Source of the DNA: Streptomyces anulatus
GTDB lineage: Bacteria > Actinomycetota > Actinomycetes > Streptomycetales > Streptomycetaceae
Reading direction: 5' to 3'
Length of the DNA: 64,000 bases
NCBI RefSeq assembly: GCF_014650675.1
Contig: NZ_BMVK01000014.1
Coordinates: 62,001-126,000, forward strand
The notes below the pieces were generated by a model. That model had not been told where the DNA came from. It saw only the letters and a list, made by a program, of their open reading frames with translations, and did not search any database. Numbering within the stretch: position 1 is the first letter of the stretch; each line of letters begins with the position of its first letter. This document shows positions 34,570 through 42,827 of the stretch, in pieces. The translations under genes were made by a program, and so were the position numbers.

Positions 34570-37101
34570 ATGTTCCGTACCGCCCTGCGCAATGTGCTCG
34601 CGCACAAGGCCAGGCTGCTGATGACCGTCCTCGCCGTCATGCTCGGCGTGGCCTTCGTCTCCGGCACCCTGGTCTTCACCGACACCCTCGGCAACGCCTT
34701 CCGCAAGCAGTCCGCCAAGAGCTACGACAACGTCGCCGTCTCCCTGGAGACGTTCGCCGGCGACGACGAGAAGACCCCCGGCATCGACGAGGCCACCCTG
34801 GAGAAGATCCGGGGCCTGGACGGCGTGGCCTCCGCCACCGGGCGGGTCTCCGGCTTCGCCGGGGTCGCCGACCCGGACGGCAAGCTGATCGGCAACGGCT
34901 GGTCCAACACCGGCGCGAACTTCGCCCCCGGCAAGGACGGCAAGGACGCGAGTTACGTCTTCACCGACGGCTCGGGCCCGGCGAAGAACGACTCGGTCGC
35001 GCTCGACAAGGACACCGCGAGCAAGGGCAAGTACCGCGTCGGCGACCCGGTGCGGGTCGCGACCAACGGCCCGGTGAAGGAGTACACCCTCTCGGGGATC
35101 TTCACCACCGAGGACGGCGCGGTCAACGCGGGCGGCAGCCTCGTGCTGTTCGACACCGCGACCGCCCAGCAGCTCTACCTGAAGCCCGGCGTCTTCCAGA
35201 GCGCCACCGTCTCCGCCGCGGGCGGCGTCTCCGACCAGAAGCTGCTGGGTGCGATCAAGCCCCTGCTGCCGAAGGACGCCTCCGCGCAGACCGGCAAGGC
35301 GCTGGCGGACCAGCAGGCGAAGGACATCGAGAGCGGGATGGCCGGCCTCAACGGCATGCTGCTGGCCTTCGCGGGCATCGCGCTGTTCGTCGGCATCTTC
35401 CTCATCGCCAACACCTTCTCCATGCTGATCGCCCAGCGGACCCGTGAGCTGGCCCTGATGCGGGCCATCGGAGCCACCCGCCGCCAGGTCAAGCGCTCGG
35501 TGCTGCTGGAAGCGGCGGTCGTCGGCACGCTCGCCTCCGTCATCGGCTTCGCCCTCGGCCTCGGCCTCGCCACCGGCCTGCGCTCCGCGATGGGCCTCCT
35601 GGGCGGCAAGATCCCCGCCGGGCCGCTGGTCGTCTCGCCGACGGCCGTCGGATCCGCCTTCGCGGTCGGCATCCTGATCACCGTGCTGGCCGCCTGGCTG
35701 CCCGCCCGCCGGGCCGCGAAGATCGCCCCGGTGGCCGCGATGAGCAGCGTGCACGCCACCGCCTCCACCAAGTCCCTGGTTCTGCGGAACTCCATCGGCG
35801 GCGTGATCGCGCTGATCGGCGCCGCGGGGATCGTCGGCGGCGCGGGAGCCGGCGGCACGTCCGGCCGGCAGCTGGTCGCGGGCGGCGCGTTCTTCGCCCT
35901 GATCGGCGTCATCATCCTGATCCCGCTGCTGTCCCGCCCGGTCATCGCGCTGGTCCGGCCGCTGCTGAAGAAGCTGTTCGGCGTCTCCGGGAAGCTGGCC
36001 TCGCAGAACGCGGTCCGCAACCCGCGGCGTACCGGAGCCACCGCCTCCGCGCTGGCCATCGGACTGACCCTGGTCACCGGCATCTCGGTGCTCGGCGTCA
36101 CGCTCGGCCAGGCCATCGACAAGATGACCACGGACAACATCAAGGCCGACTACCTGATCTCGATGGCCAACGGCGGCCCGCTCGACCAGTCGGCGCTCAC
36201 CGCACTGGAGAAGGCCGACGGCATCTCCGCGCTCTCCCCGCAGGTGCCGTCCTGGTTCGAGGTCGACGGTGGGGGCTACTCGGCCTCCGGCGTCACCCCG
36301 GGCGACGTGGAGCAGGTCTTCGCGCTGAAGACCGTCTCCGGTTCGCTCGGTTCGCTCAAGGACGGGCAGGTCGCGGTCGGTTCCAAGACCGCCAAGACCC
36401 ACGGCTGGAAGACCGGCGACACCATCCCGGTGACGTTCGAGGACGACAAGAAGGGCAAGATCACCGTCGGGGCGCTCTACGAGGAGAACGACTTCCTCTC
36501 GCCCTTCGTGATCCCGAAGGCGCTGGCGGACGAGCACAGCACCTCCACCCGTCCCGAGATCCGGGAGATCTGGATCAAGGCCGACGGCGGCGCGACCGAC
36601 GCCAACGAGAAGTCGATCGTGAACGCGCTCGGCGACAACCCGGCGATGAGCGTCATGGACCGGCAGGACATCCGTGACAGCTTCGGCGGCTTCATCAACA
36701 CCGCCCTGAACATCATGTACGGGCTGCTCGCCATGGCCCTGCTGATCGCGGTCCTCGGCGTCGTCAACACCCTCGCGATGTCGGTGTTCGAGCGGCAGCA
36801 GGAGATCGGCATGCTCCGTGCGATCGGCCTCGACCGGGGCCGCGTCAAGCGGATGATCCGTCTGGAGGCCGTCGTCATCTCGCTCTTCGGCGCGGTGATC
36901 GGGGTCGGCCTCGGGGTCTTCCTCGGCTGGGCGATCGGTCAGACCCTGTCCGCCAACATCCCCGGCTACGCGCTGGTCATCCCGTGGGACCGGCTCGGCG
37001 TCTTCCTGCTCCTCGCCTGCCTGGTGGGCGTCCTCGCCTCGCTGTGGCCCGCCCGCAGCGCCGCGAAGCTCAACATGCTGACGGCGATCAAGACCGAGTA
37101 A
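34570..37101 (+). CDS. FtsX/MacB-type ABC transporter permease, two-module
   Basis: 843 residues. N-terminal signal-like helix (LLMTVLAVMLGVAFVSGTLVF), a large extracytoplasmic domain (about 45-265), an FtsX module of three helices around LALMRAIGATRRQVKRSVLLEAAVVG, a central linker, a second N-helix/extracytoplasmic domain and a second FtsX module around IGMLRAIGLDRGRVKRMIRLEAVV. This duplicated layout is common in actinobacterial permeases. Partner of the ATPase 121 bp upstream, with which it likely forms an operon. Confidence 0.92.
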   Translation: MFRTALRNVLAHKARLLMTVLAVMLGVAFVSGTLVFTDTLGNAFRKQSAKSYDNVAVSLETFAGDDEKTPGIDEATLEKIRGLDGVASATGRVSGFAGVADPDGKLIGNGWSNTGANFAPGKDGKDASYVFTDGSGPAKNDSVALDKDTASKGKYRVGDPVRVATNGPVKEYTLSGIFTTEDGAVNAGGSLVLFDTATAQQLYLKPGVFQSATVSAAGGVSDQKLLGAIKPLLPKDASAQTGKALADQQAKDIESGMAGLNGMLLAFAGIALFVGIFLIANTFSMLIAQRTRELALMRAIGATRRQVKRSVLLEAAVVGTLASVIGFALGLGLATGLRSAMGLLGGKIPAGPLVVSPTAVGSAFAVGILITVLAAWLPARRAAKIAPVAAMSSVHATASTKSLVLRNSIGGVIALIGAAGIVGGAGAGGTSGRQLVAGGAFFALIGVIILIPLLSRPVIALVRPLLKKLFGVSGKLASQNAVRNPRRTGATASALAIGLTLVTGISVLGVTLGQAIDKMTTDNIKADYLISMANGGPLDQSALTALEKADGISALSPQVPSWFEVDGGGYSASGVTPGDVEQVFALKTVSGSLGSLKDGQVAVGSKTAKTHGWKTGDTIPVTFEDDKKGKITVGALYEENDFLSPFVIPKALADEHSTSTRPEIREIWIKADGGATDANEKSIVNALGDNPAMSVMDRQDIRDSFGGFINTALNIMYGLLAMALLIAVLGVVNTLAMSVFERQQEIGMLRAIGLDRGRVKRMIRLEAVVISLFGAVIGVGLGVFLGWAIGQTLSANIPGYALVIPWDRLGVFLLLACLVGVLASLWPARSAAKLNMLTAIKTE

Positions 37102-37125
37102 CCCGGGCCCGGAACAGGGGACGAC

Positions 37126-37167
37126 GAGGGGCCGGCGCCCCGCTGCGAAGCGGGGCGCCGGCCCCTC
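37126..37167. terminator. 19-bp perfect terminator hairpin between convergent genes
   Basis: 37126-37144 pairs with 37149-37167 around a 4-nt loop, between the permease (ends 37101) and the CFA synthase (ends 37191). Confidence 0.8.
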
Positions 37168-37190
37168 GCCCGTTGCCGTACGCGTACGGG

Positions 37191-38504
37191 TCAGGCGCCC
37201 GTGCCCCCGGCGGACTCCGTCCAGGTGCGGGCGCGCAGCGGCATCCGGGAGCCGCCGCCGTCCAGCGGGCGCACCGCGAGGATCTGGTTGACGCCGATCT
37301 TGTTGTGCTCGAAGGAGAGCGCCGAGGCGGCCATGTACAGCCGCCAGACCCTGGCCCGGCCCGGGGAGGTGGCGCGTACCGCCCGCTCCCAGTGCTGCTC
37401 CAGGTTGGCCACCCACCGGCGCAGGGTCAGCGCGTAGTGCTCGCGCAGCGCCTCGACGTCCCGGGCCTCGAAGCCGGCCTCCTCCAGGGTGGCCAGGGTG
37501 CGGCCGAGCGGGGCCAGTTCGCCGTCGGGGAAGACGTAGGCGTCGATGAACGGGTCGATGCGGTAGGCGTCCTCGTCCTTCTCCGGGCGGCGGGCGATCT
37601 GGTGGTTCAGGAGCCGCCCGCCGGGCTTCAGCAGGGCGTAGAGGTCATCGGCGTACTCCCGGTAGCGGACCGAGCCGACGTGCTCGGCCATGCCGATCGA
37701 GGAGATCGCGTCGTACGGGCCGTCGCGGACGTCCCGGTAGTCCTGGACCCGGATCTCGATCCGGTCGGTCAGGCCCTCCTCGGCGATGCGTTTGCGGGCG
37801 TGGGCGGCCTGTTCCTGGGAGAGGGTGATGCCGGTGACCTGCGCCCCGTACGCACGGGCGGCGTGGATGGCCATGGAGCCCCAGCCGCAGCCGACGTCCA
37901 GGAGCCGGTCGCCCTCCTTCAGGCCGAGCTTGCGGCAGACCAGGTCGAGCTTGTCGCGCTGGGCGTCCTCCAGGGTCCCCCCGTCCTGCCAGTAGGCGCA
38001 GGAGTAGACCATGGAGGGGCCGAGCACCAGGGCGTAGAAGTCGTTGCCGACGTCGTAGTGGTGGCTGATGGCCTCCTTGTCGCGGCGTCTGGTGTGCAGC
38101 GGGCCGGTGCGGCGGCGCACTTCCTCGGCGGGCGGGGCCGGCGGCGGCCAGGGGCCCGCGAGGTCGAGGAGGCCTCGGGCGAAGGCGCGGACCTTGGGGT
38201 CGCGGACCGGGTGGACGGAATCCTTGGCGTCGGCGCCTCGGTCCCAGAGCAGCCCGGCCAGATGGCCGAGCGCTTCGTACAGGTCGCCCTCGACATCGAT
38301 CTCGCCGGCCACCCAGGCGCGGGCCAGGCCCAGTTCGCCGGGCTTCCACAGGAGCCGCCGCAGGGCGCGGCGGTGGCGGATCACGAGGACCGGGGCGCCC
38401 GGCGGCCCCGATTCGCTGCCGTCCCAGGCCCGGATACGGACCGGCAGGGGTTCCGAGAGCAACTCTTCGGCAAGAGTGGTCAGCCGCGACGCGGCGTCTG
38501 CCAT
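37191..38504 (-). CDS. Cyclopropane-fatty-acyl-phospholipid synthase
   Basis: 437 residues. An N-terminal region typical of Cfa (GELGLARAWVAGEIDVEGDLYEAL) precedes a SAM methyltransferase core: HHYDVGNDFY, motif I RLLDVGCGWGSMAIHAA, SSIGMAEHVG with the catalytic Glu-His, and LKPGGRLLNHQI. Uses SAM to methylenate unsaturated acyl chains in membrane phospholipids. ATG 38504 chosen for GGAGGTG; a longer frame upstream has a Cys-rich, non-conserved lead. An alternative is a mycolic-type or other fatty-acid methyltransferase of the same fold. Confidence 0.9.
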   Translation of the reverse strand: MADAASRLTTLAEELLSEPLPVRIRAWDGSESGPPGAPVLVIRHRRALRRLLWKPGELGLARAWVAGEIDVEGDLYEALGHLAGLLWDRGADAKDSVHPVRDPKVRAFARGLLDLAGPWPPPAPPAEEVRRRTGPLHTRRRDKEAISHHYDVGNDFYALVLGPSMVYSCAYWQDGGTLEDAQRDKLDLVCRKLGLKEGDRLLDVGCGWGSMAIHAARAYGAQVTGITLSQEQAAHARKRIAEEGLTDRIEIRVQDYRDVRDGPYDAISSIGMAEHVGSVRYREYADDLYALLKPGGRLLNHQIARRPEKDEDAYRIDPFIDAYVFPDGELAPLGRTLATLEEAGFEARDVEALREHYALTLRRWVANLEQHWERAVRATSPGRARVWRLYMAASALSFEHNKIGVNQILAVRPLDGGGSRMPLRARTWTESAGGTGA

Positions 38505-38749
38505 GGCGCACACCTCCGTGGTGTTTCCCCGACAAGCACAACAATCACCAAGCGAACAGACATGCTCGTAACCCCGCCGCGACACCCCGGGCGCCCCAGC
38601 GAGGTACACCTGCGTCAACTCTCCTCGCACACTCCGTCATCCCGCTACCGGGCAACGAATCGGCAAAACGCATGTATGCGCCATCCATATGGGCGGGAAC
38701 AGGCCACCGCCCGTCGCCGGCCCCCGGTCCGGGGCCGCGCCCGGATACG

Positions 38750-38793
38750 CCGAAGGGGCCGTCCGCACCACGGATGGCGGACGGCCCCTTCGG
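38750..38793 (-). terminator. Terminator of the ndh gene
   Basis: 17-bp perfect inverted repeat (38750-38766 with 38777-38793), 43 bp downstream of the minus-strand ndh stop. Confidence 0.75.
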
Positions 38794-38835
38794 GCGTCGT
38801 ACGGTGCGCTCCCCGCGGAGCGCTTCACCGGGGGG

Positions 38836-40221
38836 TCAGGAGGCCTTGGCCTTCTCGCCCTCGGGCTTGGCGGCGGCCGGAGCCGGGGCCGGCTTGGCGG
38901 CCTCGTAGAACTCCTCGCGCGGCGTCTCCATGGCGCCGAGCGAGACGACCTCGCGCTTGAGGAACATCGCCAGCGTCCAGTCGGCGAAGACCCGGATCTT
39001 GCGGTTCCAGGTCGGCATGGCCATGCCGTGGTAGCCGCGGTGCATGTACCAGGCGAGACGGCCCTTGAGCTTGATCTTCACCTTGCCCATGACGATCATC
39101 GCGACGCCCTTGTGCAGGCCGAGACCGGCGACCGCACCCTTGTTGGCGTGGCTGTACTCCTTCTGCGGGAAGCCCCGCATGCCGGAGATCACGTTGTCGC
39201 CGAGGACCTTCGCCTGACGCAGCGCGTGCTGGGCGTTGGGCGGGCACCAGGCATTCGGGTTGCCGGCGCGGCGGCCGACCATGTCCGGCACCTGGGCGTT
39301 GTCGCCCGCGGCCCAGATGTAGTCGGTGCCCTGCACCTGGAGCTTCTCCGAGGTGTCCACGTGGCCGCGGGGACCGAGCGGCAGGCCGAAGCGGGCCAGC
39401 GCCGGGTTCGGCTTCACACCGGCGGTCCACACGATGGTGCTGGAGTCGACCTCCAGGCCGTTCTTCAGCACCACGTGGCCGTCGACGCAGGAGTCCATCG
39501 AGGTGGAGAGGTAGATCTCCACGCCGCGGCTCTCCAGGTGCTCCTTGCCGTAGGCGCCCAGCTTCGGGCCGACCTCGGGAAGGATCTTGTCGGCGGCGTC
39601 GACGAGGATGAAGCGCATGTCCTCGCGCTTCACGTTGGTGTAGTACTTCGCCGCGTCGCGGGCCATGTCCTCGACCTCGCCGATGGTCTCCGCGCCGGCG
39701 AAGCCGCCGCCCACGAAGACGAACGTCAGCGCCTTGCGGCGGACGTCCTCGTCGGTCGTGGAGTCAGCCTTGTCCAGCTGCTCCAGGACGTGGTTGCGCA
39801 GGCCGATGGCCTCCTCGACGCCCTTCATGCCGATGCCCTGCTCGGCGAGGCCGGGGATCGGGAAGGTACGGGAGACCGCGCCCATCGCGATGACCAGGTA
39901 GTCGAAGGGCAGCTCGTAGGCCTCGCCGACGAGCGGCGCGACCGTGGCGACCTTGCGGTCCTGATCGATGGTCGTGACACGACCGGTGAGAACCTCAGCC
40001 TTGGGCAGCACGCGTCGCAGCGGGACGACGACATGCCGAGGCGAGATGCTGCCTGCAGCAGCTTCGGGGAGGAAGGGCTGGTACGTCATGTACGACCGCG
40101 GGTCGACGACCGTGACGGTCGCCTCTCCGTATCGCATCTTCTTCAGAATGCGACGAGCTGCGTACAGGCCTACGTACCCACCGCCTACAACGAGGATCCT
40201 GGGACGCTCCGTGGTGCTCAT
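38836..40221 (-). CDS. ndh: Type II NADH dehydrogenase
   Basis: 461 residues. Two Rossmann folds: FAD site RILVVGGGYVGLYAARRIL and NAD site ALTFVFVGGGFAGAETIGEVEDM; the ATG motif of this family appears as VWTAGVKPNP, and the DYIWAAGDNAQVPD block contacts FAD. The C-terminal amphipathic helix region (WTLAMFLKREVVSLGAM) would give peripheral membrane attachment, followed by an Ala/Pro/Lys tail. Transfers electrons from NADH to menaquinone without pumping protons. ATG 40221. Two Rex-like operators lie upstream, so induction at high NADH/NAD+ is expected. Confidence 0.9.
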   Translation of the reverse strand: MSTTERPRILVVGGGYVGLYAARRILKKMRYGEATVTVVDPRSYMTYQPFLPEAAAGSISPRHVVVPLRRVLPKAEVLTGRVTTIDQDRKVATVAPLVGEAYELPFDYLVIAMGAVSRTFPIPGLAEQGIGMKGVEEAIGLRNHVLEQLDKADSTTDEDVRRKALTFVFVGGGFAGAETIGEVEDMARDAAKYYTNVKREDMRFILVDAADKILPEVGPKLGAYGKEHLESRGVEIYLSTSMDSCVDGHVVLKNGLEVDSSTIVWTAGVKPNPALARFGLPLGPRGHVDTSEKLQVQGTDYIWAAGDNAQVPDMVGRRAGNPNAWCPPNAQHALRQAKVLGDNVISGMRGFPQKEYSHANKGAVAGLGLHKGVAMIVMGKVKIKLKGRLAWYMHRGYHGMAMPTWNRKIRVFADWTLAMFLKREVVSLGAMETPREEFYEAAKPAPAPAAAKPEGEKAKAS

Positions 40222-40255
40222 GCCATCGAGTATCCACCCCGCCCCAGGGGGGTGC

Positions 40256-40273
40256 TCGTGAGCCCCTTCACAA
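40256..40273 (-). promoter_or_regulatory. Rex operator candidate 1 upstream of ndh
   Basis: On the minus strand TTGTGAA-GGGG-CTCACGA, matching 12 of 14 arm positions of the streptomycete Rex operator TTGTGAA-N4-TTCACAA. It is 35 bp upstream of the ndh start, placed to block the promoter when NADH is low. Confidence 0.7.
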
Positions 40274-40710
40274 GGATTGACCGACCCTCTGCTACACTTC
40301 GCCGCCCACGTGACCCAGGTCATGGGTACGAAAGGGAACCACAGCACCGCGGGAAACGTTGTTCACCGCTTGTGAGCTGGCCCTTGACCCTTCGGGAGGG
40401 GTGGACCACCCCTCCCCTTCATGCGGACGCAACGCTCCCGGAACGCGTGCGCAGCACCCCCGCACGCCCTCCGGGGCGACCAGTTCCGGCCCGACGGGCC
40501 CCAACCGCGACCAACAGGGCCCAATTCCTTGTGAAGAAGTTCACGAAGTTTCTCGCGGCGTGTCCCCGGAGGGGTCCCCGAAGCGGCCCCGAGGGGCCGG
40601 ATCGGGGCTCAACGGTGCAGGTGACGACGCGATTGAGCGGGCGGCGGAGGGGCTGCCCGCAGGGCTACGCGGCGCTCCAGGCGATGCCGTCGAGGATGTC
40701 GCCCGAAGCG
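40274..40710. other. Long ndh upstream region
   Basis: About 440 bp between ndh and the end of ppx without a supported gene. It contains the second Rex-like site (40529-40546), an imperfect GTTCAC/GTGAGC pair near 40360, and the duplicated ppx tail at 40677-40701. Confidence 0.5.
40529..40546. promoter_or_regulatory. Rex operator candidate 2
   Basis: TTGTGAA-GAAG-TTCACGA matches 13 of 14 arm positions of the Rex consensus. It is about 310 bp upstream of the ndh start, 273 bp from the first site, and could mark a second ndh promoter. Confidence 0.65.
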
Positions 40711-40759
40711 CTACTGAGGGTCCTCTGCCGCATTCCAGGCAATCCCGTCGAGGATGTCG
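40677..40759 (-). repeat. Partial duplication of the ppx 3' end
   Basis: 25-bp stretches at 40677-40701 and 40735-40759 agree at 23 positions. The second encodes the C-terminal DILDGIAWN of the Ppx protein; the first, beyond its TAG stop, encodes DILDGIAWSAA followed by a stop in another frame. Confidence 0.75.
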
Positions 40760-41664
40760 TGCTCGCTGACGACGACCTCGTGGGCTCCTGTCCGCTCCAT
40801 CACGGCGAGCAGGACGAGCGCCCCCGCACCGATCACGTCGACCCGGCCGGGGTGCATCACGGGGATCGCGGCGCGCTCCTCGTGGGTGGAGCGGAGCAGG
40901 TGCTCGGTGATCGCGCGGACCTGGCCGCGGGTGACCCGGGAGTGGTGGATGGCCGCGGAGTCGTACTCGGACAGCTCCAGCGCGATTCCGGCGACCGTGG
41001 TGACGGTGCCCGCCAGGCCGACGAGGGTGCCGGCCCCCTTGAGCGGCACGGTCCTCCCGGCGAGGTCGAGGGCGGCGTCTACGTCCGCGCGGATCGCCGC
41101 GGCCCTCTCGTGGCTGGGCGGGTCCACGACGGCCCCGTCCACGACCAGGTGACGTTCCGTCATCCGTACGCAGCCGATGTCCACGGACCGGGCCGCCTCC
41201 ACCCGGTCCGAGCCGAGGACGAACTCGGTGGAGCCGCCGCCGATGTCGACGACCAGATACGGCTTCGCCAGGTGGTCGCTGCCCGCCAGCTCCTTGGTGG
41301 CCCCGTCGAAGGAGAGCTGCGCCTCCTGGTCGCCGGTGATCACCTCGGGCTCGACGCCGAGGATGTCCCGGACCCCGGCCACGAAGTCGGCGCTGTTCTC
41401 GGCGTCGCGGGAGGCGGAGGTGGCGACGAAGCGGATCCGTGTCGCCCCCAGCTCCTCGATGACCGCCGCGTACGCGCGGCAGGCGGCGAACGTCCGCTCC
41501 AGCGCCTCGGGGGCGAGCCGGCCGGTCCTGTCCACGCCCTGGCCGAGGCGGACGATCGTCATGCGCCGGTCCAGCTCGGTGAAGGAGCCGGTGGCGGGGT
41601 CCACGTCGGCGACCAGGAGCCGGATGGAGTTCGTGCCGCAGTCGACGGCGGCGACCCGGGTCAT
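40711..41664 (-). CDS. ppx: Exopolyphosphatase/pppGpp phosphohydrolase (Ppx/GppA)
   Basis: 317 residues, single Ppx/GppA domain of the ASKHA fold. Phosphate-1 loop VAAVDCGTNSIRLLVADVD, the SRDAENSADF block with catalytic Glu region EAQLSFDGATKEL, and phosphate-2 VVDIGGGSTEFVLG. Short form without the C-terminal HD-like domain, as in actinobacterial Ppx. Degrades polyphosphate or converts pppGpp to ppGpp. ATG overlaps the upstream DUF501 stop (ATGA). The C-terminus has been altered: see the duplication downstream of the stop. Confidence 0.9.
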   Translation of the reverse strand: MTRVAAVDCGTNSIRLLVADVDPATGSFTELDRRMTIVRLGQGVDRTGRLAPEALERTFAACRAYAAVIEELGATRIRFVATSASRDAENSADFVAGVRDILGVEPEVITGDQEAQLSFDGATKELAGSDHLAKPYLVVDIGGGSTEFVLGSDRVEAARSVDIGCVRMTERHLVVDGAVVDPPSHERAAAIRADVDAALDLAGRTVPLKGAGTLVGLAGTVTTVAGIALELSEYDSAAIHHSRVTRGQVRAITEHLLRSTHEERAAIPVMHPGRVDVIGAGALVLLAVMERTGAHEVVVSEHDILDGIAWNAAEDPQ

Positions 41665-42203
41665 GCGCCCTGTCCCTCGGAGCCCTCGCCGCACGGCGTG
41701 ACGCAGGGGCCCTTGGCCCACCACTCGGGCAGCATCGCGATGGCCTCGTCGCCCAGCGGGTTCACCCCGGGGCCGGCGGCCAGCGAGTGGCCGACCAGGA
41801 CGTGCAGGCACTTCACCCGGTCCGGCATGCCGCCCGCGCTCGGGAAGCCCTCCAGGACCTCGATGGCGTCGCGGCGGGTGATGTAGTCCTCGTGCGCGGC
41901 CCGGTAGGCGGCGGCCAGCTCCGGGTCGGTCTCCAGACGGGCCGTCATCTCCCTCATGACCCCGTTGGCCTCCAGCGTGCCGATCGCCGAGGCCGCCCGG
42001 GGGCAGGTGAGGTAGTACGTCGTCGGGAACGGCGTGCCGTCCTCCAGACGGGGCTGGGTCTCCACCACGTCCGGGTTGCCGCACGGGCAGCGGTGCGCGA
42101 TGGCGCGCAGACCGCGCGGCGGGCGGCCGAGCTGCTGCTCGAACGCGGCGATGTCCGCGTCGGTGGGCTTGGTGGACTCGGTCTGCGGAGGGGGCGTTTC
42201 CAT
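41661..42203 (-). CDS. DUF501 family protein
   Basis: 180 residues. Opens with the DUF501 block DADIAAFEQQLGRPPRGLRAIAHRCPCGNPDVVETQPRLEDGTPFPTTYYLTCPRA and ends in a region with KCLHVLVGHSLAAGPGVNPLGDEA. Four conserved Cys (CPCG, TCP, KC) suggest metal binding. Universally found in actinobacteria between the FtsB-like gene and ppx; function not established. ATG start; translationally coupled to ppx. Confidence 0.9.
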   Translation of the reverse strand: METPPPQTESTKPTDADIAAFEQQLGRPPRGLRAIAHRCPCGNPDVVETQPRLEDGTPFPTTYYLTCPRAASAIGTLEANGVMREMTARLETDPELAAAYRAAHEDYITRRDAIEVLEGFPSAGGMPDRVKCLHVLVGHSLAAGPGVNPLGDEAIAMLPEWWAKGPCVTPCGEGSEGQGA

Positions 42204-42253
42204 GCCTGCCTTGGTTCTGCTCGGAAGCTCGTAGAGGTGGATGTGCGGGTCGG

Positions 42254-42733
42254 TCAGTCGCGGTCGGCCCGGTCGGCGCTGTCCACGCCGTCCCAGAGGT
42301 TCGAGTGCCACGGGCGGCCACTCGCGCCCGGCTCGCCGCGGCGGTCCTGAGCCGCGTCGGGGTCGGCCACGGTGTAACCGGTCTCCCCGGGAAGGACGTA
42401 GTGGAGGTGCTGGCGGGCCAGCCGCATGATGTACGCGTCGTCCTGGAGCCGGGCCTTCTCGTCCCGCAGCTCCTCGGTGCGCCGCTCCGCCTGCTGCGAG
42501 AGCCGTTCCTGCTCGGCGATCTCGTCGCGCTGGGAGACGTACTGCCGCATCGGGTAGGCGAGCGCCACCACCAGGGAGCAGAGCACCAGCGCCAGGAACG
42601 CGGCCCGGCCGGTGAGCCGGGAGCGGCGGGCCTGCCGGCGGTTCTGGGACCGGTACACGCGGGCCGCGGTCTGCTCGCCGAGCAGGCGCAGCCTGGTCGC
42701 GGTGGAGAACCGGTCGCGATCCTTGCCCGCCAT
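42254..42733 (-). CDS. FtsB/DivIC-family septum formation initiator
   Basis: 159 residues: a basic cytoplasmic N-terminus, one transmembrane helix (GRAAFLALVLCSLVVALAYP), then a coiled coil (QRDEIAEQERLSQQAERRTEELRDEKARL) and an extracytoplasmic DDAYIMRLARQHLHYVLPGE segment, the classic DivIC/FtsB layout. Part of the divisome FtsQLB complex at the septum (family knowledge). ATG 42733 has GGAGG upstream; earlier Met codons lack a ribosome site. Lies between eno and DUF501 in the conserved actinobacterial order. Confidence 0.88.
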   Translation of the reverse strand: MAGKDRDRFSTATRLRLLGEQTAARVYRSQNRRQARRSRLTGRAAFLALVLCSLVVALAYPMRQYVSQRDEIAEQERLSQQAERRTEELRDEKARLQDDAYIMRLARQHLHYVLPGETGYTVADPDAAQDRRGEPGASGRPWHSNLWDGVDSADRADRD

Positions 42734-42827
42734 GTCTCCCCGCCTCCCCATCACACACGTCCGTCCCCGCACACGGTACGGGACCGGGTGCGGGGACGGG
42801 CGGAGGCTACCGTCCTACGGCTACGGG

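Noticed and set aside
34342..37416. A 1,024-codon minus-strand frame opposite the ABC permease
   Set aside because: Shadow of a well-supported FtsX-type permease; sequence is Asp/Gly/Arg-rich and has no family features.
38689..41886. A 1,065-codon plus-strand frame across ndh and ppx
   Set aside because: Spans two well-defined opposite-strand genes and their regulatory region, including both Rex-like sites.
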